Shown here piece by piece: positions 58,013 to 64,000 of a stretch of DNA of 64,000 bases. The translations under genes were made by a program, and so were the position numbers. Position 1 is the stretch's first letter. Each line of letters opens with the position of its first letter. Source of the stretch: Bradyrhizobiaceae bacterium PARB1 (GTDB lineage Bacteria; Pseudomonadota; Alphaproteobacteria; Rhizobiales; Xanthobacteraceae); contig NKIY01000003.1 in NCBI GenBank assembly GCA_002256345.1, positions 682,001 through 746,000 on the forward strand, given 5' to 3'. The notes beneath the pieces were generated by a model. The model was not told where the DNA came from. It did no database searches and saw nothing but the letters and a program-made list of their open reading frames with translations.

Positions 58013-60075
58013 GCGGCAACACTCCCGACATGTGCGGTGGCTTCGGGCTGATAGTCCGGTGCATCCGGGAACAGGCCGCGGCGGATACCGACCAGGCCGA
58101 TCAACGCATCGGTGCGGCCGGCACTGCGCTCGTCGATGGCCGCGGCCATGGCATGATCGACGCGCGCCAGCAATGCGCGGGGCATCGCCCCACCATCATG
58201 TTGCCGAAAGCGCTGCGCGAGTTCGTCCAGCATCGCATCGATCGCTCCCAGCGTCCGCGACGACAGATGATGACGCGCACGGCGGAGATCGACGATATTG
58301 AGGCCGACGCGGAGTTCACGAAGATTATCGACCTTCCGCAAGTCCGAGCCATTCAACGCGAGCAGGCGCGGCGCCAACACACCGATGCGGTTCAGCATGA
58401 CGCCGGCAAAAGCCGCGCGGTTGCGATTGCCGCGCTGCTCGGCGGCCTCCGCGATGGCGATCCAGCCGCGGCGCATCAGGCGGCGCACGCTCCATTCCGA
58501 ACCGACCGAGCGGATCAGCCGGATCGAGATCGCCGACAGCTCCATGCCCACGAAGAAGGCCACGCTTGAATTGGCGAAGGTGGCGAAGTCGGCGCTGTAG
58601 GTTTCCTGCAGCGCCATCATGGTCGCTGTATTGGCTGCGAGCATCATGCCGATGAAGAAAGTTGCAGGGCGCGCGATCAGATAACCGAAGATCAGGAACG
58701 ACGGCGCGAGTGCAAAGACCAGCACTTCCACATTGCTGATGGCCGGCAGGATCGCGAACAGATAGGCCGCGATGATGACCATCGCCACCAACGTCCATTT
58801 CGCGAAATCGCGCAGGCCGACCGAGGGATCGTCCATGTTGGCGAAGAACGAACAACCGATCGCAGCCATCATCGGCGCGGTCGCGCCATCGGTCCAGCCC
58901 GTCAGTATCCAGAAGGCGCAGCACACGAGGATGGTGACGAAGGCGCCCGCGGACGACCACAGCGCCATGCCGGGATCGCGATAGCGCGCCGGCGCCACGC
59001 CGCCATCGGGCTGGAACACGAGCTTCGCACCGGCCGGACGTTCGCCGCTGGCAATCGCCTGATTGAGAATGCGGCAATCGGCGGAAATATCGACGAGTTC
59101 GCGCAGCCGCATCAGCAGGCTGGCAATCATGATATCGGTCCACGGCGACGTCGCATCGAGCCCTGGACGCTGCGCGGCAATGCGTTCCCGCAGCCGTTCG
59201 GCAGGTTCGCGGTCGAGATCGTCATTGCCGATCCAGTGCCCGACGTCATCGAGCAGCGCGACGAGTTGCGGATGCGTGCTGCGCGCATCCTGGCCGAGAG
59301 CGTCGATACGATCGCCGAGCGAGGACAGCGCTGGCAGGAAGGTGAGCATGCGCAGCCGTAGCGCGCGCAGCCAGTGCACCGTCTCGCGGCGGACGCTGTG
59401 ATCGAAACTGAGGTGATCGGCAAGGCCATCGAGATCGACGGCATCGGCAGCAAGCTTAAGTCTGAGATCGCGCACCGCCTGATGCGCACTGCGGCCCGCG
59501 AGAACCTCCCGGCTCAGCTTGCGTGCACCCGCGAGCCAGCCATCGACGCGCGTGGCGACGGCTGGGCCGACACTGCGTGGCAACAACACGGTGGAGACGA
59601 CCGTCGCACAGAGGATGCCGATAATGATTTCCTGGCTGCGCGCCACGGCCGTATCGAAGATCGCGGCGGGCTCCGACACCGAAGGAAAGGCGATCAGCGC
59701 GCAGGTATAACCTGCGAGCATGAACATGTAGCTGCGCGGCGTGCGATCGAGCAGCGAGACGTAGAGGCAGAGACCGACCCATGCGGCAATGGCGAGGCTG
59801 AGCAGTTCGGGCGAATTGACCAGCGTCGGCACGAACACGATGCTGGCAACAGCGCCGATCAGCGTGCCGATGACACGATACAGCGCCTTGGAGCGCGTCG
59901 CGCCGGCCAGCGGCTGCGAGGTGATGTAGACGGTCGCGAGCGCCCAGTAGGGCCGCGGCAGATCGGCGGCAAAGCCGATCAGCAGCGCCATCATGGCCGC
60001 GATGAATGTCTTCACGGAAAAGATGATGTCGGCGTGGCGTTCGAGGAAAGGCAGGCGGTCGGCAGCGCTGCTCAT
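58009..60075 (-). CDS. FUSC-family transporter (AaeB-like efflux pump)
   Basis: The 688-residue inner-membrane protein begins MSSAADRLPFLERHADIIFS, with two sets of membrane helices: TFIAAMMALLIGFAADLPRP, WALATVYITSQPLAGATRSK at the N-terminus, and VTILVCCAFWILTGWTDGAT, EVLVFALAPSFLIFGYLIAR further on. This is the FUSC/AaeB layout, with two copies of a half module separated by a soluble loop. It likely exports aromatic carboxylic acids. ATG 60075 is the start; the frame continues to 60612 only because of overlap with marR. It overlaps marR and DUF1656 by 4 bp each. Confidence 0.9.
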   Translation of the reverse strand: MSSAADRLPFLERHADIIFSVKTFIAAMMALLIGFAADLPRPYWALATVYITSQPLAGATRSKALYRVIGTLIGAVASIVFVPTLVNSPELLSLAIAAWVGLCLYVSLLDRTPRSYMFMLAGYTCALIAFPSVSEPAAIFDTAVARSQEIIIGILCATVVSTVLLPRSVGPAVATRVDGWLAGARKLSREVLAGRSAHQAVRDLRLKLAADAVDLDGLADHLSFDHSVRRETVHWLRALRLRMLTFLPALSSLGDRIDALGQDARSTHPQLVALLDDVGHWIGNDDLDREPAERLRERIAAQRPGLDATSPWTDIMIASLLMRLRELVDISADCRILNQAIASGERPAGAKLVFQPDGGVAPARYRDPGMALWSSAGAFVTILVCCAFWILTGWTDGATAPMMAAIGCSFFANMDDPSVGLRDFAKWTLVAMVIIAAYLFAILPAISNVEVLVFALAPSFLIFGYLIARPATFFIGMMLAANTATMMALQETYSADFATFANSSVAFFVGMELSAISIRLIRSVGSEWSVRRLMRRGWIAIAEAAEQRGNRNRAAFAGVMLNRIGVLAPRLLALNGSDLRKVDNLRELRVGLNIVDLRRARHHLSSRTLGAIDAMLDELAQRFRQHDGGAMPRALLARVDHAMAAAIDERSAGRTDALIGLVGIRRGLFPDAPDYQPEATAHVGSVAA

Positions 60076-60551
60076 GACGCCGCCTCCTCTTCCAGAGCCG
60101 CCTCGTACAGGCGATGCGCGGATTGTTCGATGCGGCCAAGCACGCCGAAGGCAATGGCGAGTTCGTCCGCTGCAATGCCTTTCATCAGCTCGGCACGGGT
60201 GCGCTTCATCACGCGCTTGATCTCGTCGGCCTTGGCGGCGCCGAGTTCGGTGAGGTGCAGGACCTTGGCGCGGCGATCGGTCGGATCCTCTCTGCGCTCG
60301 ACCAGACCTTCGGCAGCGAGCAGATCGATCAGACGGACCACCGACGGACCTTCGAGGCCCATTTCCTCCGCCAGCACGCCCTGCCGCACATTCTCGCGGC
60401 CGCCGCGCGACAGGATCAGCAGCGGATGCGCGGTCGCTTCGGACAATCCATGCGCCGCCAGGGTCTGATCCGCCTTGCGGCGCCAGACCCTGGCCAAACG
60501 CGCGACCAGCAGGCCAAGCTCGGCCTGCACATGTGCAGTGGTGGGGGGCAT
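60072..60551 (-). CDS. MarR-family transcriptional regulator
   Basis: A 159-residue winged-helix regulator: ELGLLVARLARVWRRKADQT, LAAHGLSEATAHPLLILSRG, then GLEGPSVVRLIDLLAAEGLV, ERREDPTDRRAKVLHLTELG, the MarR wing with the DxRxxxLxLT motif. It is the first gene of the efflux operon, and probably represses it. A dyad GATAG-GATA-CTATC lies 9 bp upstream of the start. Aromatic acids are likely ligands by analogy with similar operons. Confidence 0.92.
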   Translation of the reverse strand: MPPTTAHVQAELGLLVARLARVWRRKADQTLAAHGLSEATAHPLLILSRGGRENVRQGVLAEEMGLEGPSVVRLIDLLAAEGLVERREDPTDRRAKVLHLTELGAAKADEIKRVMKRTRAELMKGIAADELAIAFGVLGRIEQSAHRLYEAALEEEAAS

Positions 60552-60559
60552 GAGAATTA

Positions 60560-60573
60560 GATAGGATACTATC
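60560..60573. promoter_or_regulatory. Candidate MarR operator
   Basis: GATAGGATACTATC (60560-60573) has dyad arms GATAG/CTATC around GATA, 8 bp before the marR start; a nearby ATCGATATTG may be a second half. Position fits an autorepressor. Confidence 0.55.
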
Positions 60574-60656
60574 GATTAGGCTGCAATCGATATTGTGCAA
60601 CGCAGCGATCACGCTGTGGTGAGAGCCACAGGCGTGGTGAACAGTGGCCTAACGCA

Positions 60657-60688
60657 AACGGCCCCGGATCGTGCGATCCGAGGCCGTT
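60657..60688 (-). terminator. Hairpin terminator after the 205-residue secreted protein gene
   Basis: AACGGCCCCGGATC (60657-60670) and GATCCGAGGCCGTT (60675-60688) pair with one mismatch and a GTGC loop, followed on the minus strand by TTTGCGTT. It ends the minus-strand transcript 25 bp after the stop at 60713. Confidence 0.75.
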
Positions 60689-60712
60689 CGAAATTCTGAG
60701 AGGTAAAAGCGC

Positions 60713-61330
60713 TTAGTCCGTCGACTTGCGCAGTTCCATCGCCTCGGTCTTGGCGGGCTCGCTCTTCGCCGGCTCGGCCTTCACGGCACCGGTTGAGACC
60801 GGATCAAGCTTGCTGCTCTCGACGCGCGGGGTGGACACGCGGGTGACGGTTTCGCCGCCAGCCGATGCGTCGGCAGAGCGGGTGCGGGTGCGCATGGTGC
60901 GCGGCTGCGACAGCGAGCGGGCCATCAGCAACTGGCCACGGCCCTGGTGGCGGAAGTCGCAATAGCCGGTGATGCCGAGCACGGTGACCGAACCACGAAA
61001 ACTGCGCTCGTCCTTCTTCTCGAGATCGAAGCACGGCTCGAAGGGCAGGCCCTTGAGCGAGGCGCAAATGTTCTGGCCGCGGACCTGCAGCGTATTGCCG
61101 GGCAGGCGCATGTTACGCGCAGCGGCGGTGCCTGAGAACTGCACGGCGCCGGCAGCGCCGCCATCGTCGAAAACGCGGCCAGCGCCGCGGGTGCCATCGT
61201 TACAAGCAAATGCGAACACCCGGCCGGCAACGAATTTGCGAGCCTCGTCGGCATTCATCTTCTGGCCGGCAAATGCCGGTGCAGCCACTGTCGTGGCGAG
61301 CACCGCCCCCAACACATAACGCGCAACCAT
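60713..61330 (-). CDS. Hypothetical secreted protein (205 aa)
   Basis: From ATG 61330 the protein has a signal peptide (YVLGAVLATTVAAPAFAGQK), then a folded section with four cysteines: FVAGRVFAFACNDGTRGAGR, TLQVRGQNICASLKGLPFEP, CFDLEKKDERSFRGSVTVLG, YCDFRHQG. The last 70 residues are charged and low complexity (TRTRSADASAGGETVTRVST, VKAEPAKSEPAKTE). It resembles unnamed secreted proteins of Bradyrhizobium. ATG 61330 begins the signal peptide; the open frame to 61342 adds MEYP. Function unknown; likely periplasmic. Confidence 0.75.
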   Translation of the reverse strand: MVARYVLGAVLATTVAAPAFAGQKMNADEARKFVAGRVFAFACNDGTRGAGRVFDDGGAAGAVQFSGTAAARNMRLPGNTLQVRGQNICASLKGLPFEPCFDLEKKDERSFRGSVTVLGITGYCDFRHQGRGQLLMARSLSQPRTMRTRTRSADASAGGETVTRVSTPRVESSKLDPVSTGAVKAEPAKSEPAKTEAMELRKSTD

Positions 61331-61443
61331 GGGATACTCCAAAACAACCGAGCGCGGATGACCGCCAGATGTCTTTACCCGCTGCTTACCATACCAACTG
61401 CGGCAACAATGGAGCAGGATGGTTGGTAAAGTCTGAACGTGGT

Positions 61444-62424
61444 TTAGCCGATCTTTACCACGATTCGGCCGCGGACCTGCCCGGCCAGCACCTTGGCACC
61501 GGCTTCGATCACCTGATCGAGTGCAATTTCCTGAGTGATTTCAGAGAGTTTCCCGGCATCGAGATCGGTGGACAGCCGTGCCCAGGCTTGCTGGCGCAAC
61601 GCGATCGGGGCCATCACAGAATCGATACCGAGAAGACACACGCCGCGCAAAATGAACGGTGCAACCGAAGATGGCAGGTCCATGCCGCCGGCCAGACCGC
61701 AGGCGGCGATGGCGCCGCGATACTTCGTCATGGCCAGGAGATTCGCCAGCGTGGTCGAGCCGACGCTGTCGATGCCGCCGGCCCAGCGCTCCTTGCCAAG
61801 CGGTTTGCCCGGCGCGGAGAGTTCATTGCGGTCGATGATCTCGGTGGCGCCGAGGCCCTTCAGATAGCCCTCTTCCGAAGTTCGGCCGGTGGAAGCGATG
61901 ACGTGGTAGCCGAGCTTGGACAGCACAGCGATCGCCACCGAACCGACACCGCCCGCCGCGCCGGTGACGATGACCGGGCCATCGGCGGGCTTGAGGCCAT
62001 GATTTTCCAGCGCCAGCACCGACAGCATCGCGGTGTAGCCGGCGGTGCCGATCGCCATCGCGTCGCGCGCGCTCATGCCATCGGGCAGACGCACCAGCCA
62101 GTCGCCCTTGACGCGGACTTTCTCGGCATAGGCGCCGAGATGGGTCTCGCCTATGCCCCAGCCATTGCCGATCACCTTGTCACCGGGCTTCCAGTTCGGA
62201 TTGCTGGAGGCTTCGACGGTGCCGGCGAAATCGATGCCGGCGATCATCGGGAAGCGCCGCACCACCGGTGATTTACCGGTGAGCGCGAGACCGTCCTTGT
62301 AGTTCAGCGTCGACCATTCGACGCGGACGGTGACGTCCCCCTCCATCAGCTCCGCTTCGTCGAACTGCGTCAGCGCAGCCGTGGTGCCCTTGTCCGCCTT
62401 GTCGATCCGGATGGCCTTGAACAT
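61444..62424 (-). CDS. Acrylyl-CoA reductase-like MDR oxidoreductase (AcuI/YhdH)
   Basis: A 326-residue medium-chain reductase. It has [60 protein letters not shown], then [20 protein letters not shown] for the NADPH-binding Rossmann fold and [20 protein letters not shown]. These are the AcuI/YhdH signatures; zinc ligands are absent, as usual. AcuI reduces acryloyl-CoA to propionyl-CoA with NADPH. ATG 62424 is preferred over TTG 62430. It follows ribH after a 137-bp gap and may have its own promoter. Confidence 0.92.
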   Translation of the reverse strand: MFKAIRIDKADKGTTAALTQFDEAELMEGDVTVRVEWSTLNYKDGLALTGKSPVVRRFPMIAGIDFAGTVEASSNPNWKPGDKVIGNGWGIGETHLGAYAEKVRVKGDWLVRLPDGMSARDAMAIGTAGYTAMLSVLALENHGLKPADGPVIVTGAAGGVGSVAIAVLSKLGYHVIASTGRTSEEGYLKGLGATEIIDRNELSAPGKPLGKERWAGGIDSVGSTTLANLLAMTKYRGAIAACGLAGGMDLPSSVAPFILRGVCLLGIDSVMAPIALRQQAWARLSTDLDAGKLSEITQEIALDQVIEAGAKVLAGQVRGRIVVKIG

Positions 62425-62561
62425 TCCCAATGCATCGCTCCCGTATTTTTGCTTCTCGGATTGTGATCTTAATTATGCCGCGGCGGGGCACGAAGCACCA
62501 CCCGCAACGGCCGGCCAGAAGCTCTGCAGTCCTGCCCGGCCGATATAGCATGGCGATGCGA

Positions 62562-63101
<540 letters not shown>

Positions 63102-63159
63102 TCAGGACGTACGGTCACACGCCGAGCCTCCGCCAGAAGCGGATCCCCTGCGCATACCC

Positions 63160-63304
63160 GTTCTCTTTCATCCGGACTATGACCGTCGGCTCCGGCATCG
63201 CACCGGATCTGCTGACCCTGACGGCGTAACCGTCAGGCGCTCGCGGGCTCCCGAGCTTGCGCTCGATTACCGCCGGTGGGGATTTTCACCCCGCCCTGAG
63301 AACG
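63160..63304 (-). ncRNA. FMN riboswitch (RFN element) of ribH
   Basis: Minus-strand reading contains the RFN core in order: TCTCAGGGCGGGGTGAAAAT, CCCCACCGGCGGTAAT, GAGCCCGCGAGCG, CCTGACGG..CCGTCAGGGTC, AGATCCGGTG, GAGCCGACGGTCATAGTCCG and GATGAAAGAGAA. All six conserved stem-loops are present. It binds FMN and lies 86 bp upstream of the ribH start, so FMN should repress ribH, most likely at translation, since no terminator is evident after the element. Confidence 0.97.
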
Positions 63305-63330
63305 AAAGGCCGCCCCCGATCGGAGCGGCC
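63305..63330 (-). terminator. Terminator of the partial MFS gene
   Basis: GGCCGCCCC (63308-63316) and GGAGCGGCC (63322-63330) pair with one mismatch; minus-strand TTTCGTT follows at 63301-63307. It separates the MFS transcript from the riboswitch. Confidence 0.65.
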
Positions 63331-63381
63331 AATGTCAGTTTCATCGTGAGAGGCTGGCATGTCAACGCCGACAAATCCCCG

Positions 63382-64000
63382 TCACGCCGGCTGCGCGACC
63401 GCGCGCTCGACCGGCTTTTCCACGATCGGCAGATTGATCAGCGCCGACAGCACGCCGAACAGCACCGACAACCACCATACCGGCGTATATGACCCGAATT
63501 TGTCGAACACGACGCCGCCGAGCCAAGCGCCGAGGAAGCCGCCGACCTGATGGCTGAAGAAGGCGAAACCATACAGCGTCGCCAGCCAGCGGGTGCCGAA
63601 CATCAGCGACACGAGGCTCGATGTCGGCGGCACCGTGGAGAGCCAGGCGAGACCGCTGATGGCGCCGAACACCAGCGCTGAGGTCGTGGTCAGCGGCAGC
63701 GTGATGAAGGCAACCGTCGCCAGCGCGCGGGTGAAATAGATGAAGGACAGGATGTAACGCTTCGGCCACTTGCCCTGCACATAGCCGACCATGAGCGAGC
63801 CGATGATGTTGAACAGACCGATGATGGCGATCACCCAGCCGCCGGTCGCCGCCGGCAGGCCGCGATCGACCAGATAGGCCGGCAGATGCATGGTGATGAA
63901 AGCGAGCTGGAAGCCGCAGGTGAAGAAGCCGAGCACCAGCAGCACATAGGAGCGATGGTTGAATGCCTCGACGAGCGCGCTCTTGAATGATTGCTCCTGC
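63382..64000 (-). CDS. MFS transporter, C-terminal part (5' end outside window)
   Basis: The C-terminal 205 residues of a major facilitator transporter; six hydrophobic segments: SYVLLVLGFFTCGFQLAFIT, WVIAIIGLFNIIGSLMVGYV, YILSFIYFTRALATVAFITL, TSALVFGAISGLAWLSTVPP, LYGFAFFSHQVGGFLGAWLG and VWWLSVLFGVLSALINLPIV. The motif QGKWPKRY and the SHQVGGFLGAWLGG segment are of the monocarboxylate/oxalate-formate antiporter branch. The N-terminal half lies beyond position 64000; the true start is not visible. Confidence 0.85.
   Translation of the reverse strand, partial: QEQSFKSALVEAFNHRSYVLLVLGFFTCGFQLAFITMHLPAYLVDRGLPAATGGWVIAIIGLFNIIGSLMVGYVQGKWPKRYILSFIYFTRALATVAFITLPLTTTSALVFGAISGLAWLSTVPPTSSLVSLMFGTRWLATLYGFAFFSHQVGGFLGAWLGGVVFDKFGSYTPVWWLSVLFGVLSALINLPIVEKPVERAVAQPA

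Noticed and set aside
58009-60612. 867-residue version of the FUSC protein
   Set aside because: Extension lies across the marR gene in another frame; ATG 60075 fits the ATGA overlap.

Overview
The window is a 64 kb chromosomal segment of GC-rich DNA from an alphaproteobacterium, most probably of the Bradyrhizobium/Rhodopseudomonas/Afipia/Tardiphaga group (Nitrobacteraceae). The evidence is: split pntAA/pntAB/pntB genes, a 50-residue aa3-oxidase subunit IV, GapR (DUF2312), DUF882, DUF1036, DUF1244 and DUF3750 proteins, a cysteine-free ribosomal protein L36, and short palindromic intergenic repeats built on CGCCCGGCTTGACCGGGCGATCCAGTA-like cores. No rRNA, tRNA, prophage, insertion sequence or CRISPR array was seen. 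Genus is an inference from gene families and repeats, not from a marker-gene comparison.

Layout. 1-3.9 kb: transhydrogenase operon (pntAA-pntAB-pntB) preceded by a small oxidase subunit and followed by a frameshifted alpha/beta hydrolase. 3.9-9.5 kb: oligoendopeptidase F, an XRE regulator pair, a TerC-family transporter behind a structured leader, and an orphan sigma-54 response regulator. 9.7-14.8 kb: two envelope enzymes (L,D-transpeptidase and DUF882/M15-like) flanking a glutathione transferase. 14.9-25.7 kb: housekeeping and conserved small proteins (gapR, DUF1244, DUF1036, pyk, OsmC, hydrolase, DUF3108, DUF3750, MscS channel, TPR protein, rpmJ).

25.9-28.9 kb: an acid or CoA-thioester catabolic locus (Bug-type binding protein, MaoC-like protein, FAS1-type dehydratase) divergent from an IclR regulator with tandem operator-like sites. 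29-34 kb: iron uptake (TonB receptor, PepSY membrane protein, tiny membrane protein, divergent TetR). 34-41 kb: an oxidoreductase, prolyl oligopeptidase, a TetR gene with twin palindromic operators, an amidohydrolase overlapping an O-antigen-ligase-like gene, and YbaK. 41-46 kb: a FadR-type GntR gene beside a dctPQM TRAP transporter; both carry the same 19-bp motif upstream.

46-50.5 kb: a DUF2478/ModE-like pair, WrbA with a divergent LysR gene, and a glycosyltransferase. 50.8-57 kb: an orphan sulfonate-type binding protein, then a second siderophore locus (RhtX/FptX-like permease, small STAS-like protein, TonB receptor, divergent AraC regulator). 57-60.6 kb: a marR-FUSC-DUF1656-HlyD efflux operon with four genes overlapping by 4 bp. 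60.7-64 kb: a secreted hypothetical protein, acrylyl-CoA-reductase-like AcuI, ribH under an FMN riboswitch, and a partial MFS gene.

I found no clear candidate for a wholly new multi-gene system. The best leads are regulatory: the terC leader with two mutually exclusive stems, one of which buries the Shine-Dalgarno; the shared GntR/TRAP 19-mer; the twin TetR and tandem IclR palindromes; and several families of palindromic repeats sitting inside operons or supplying a stop codon.
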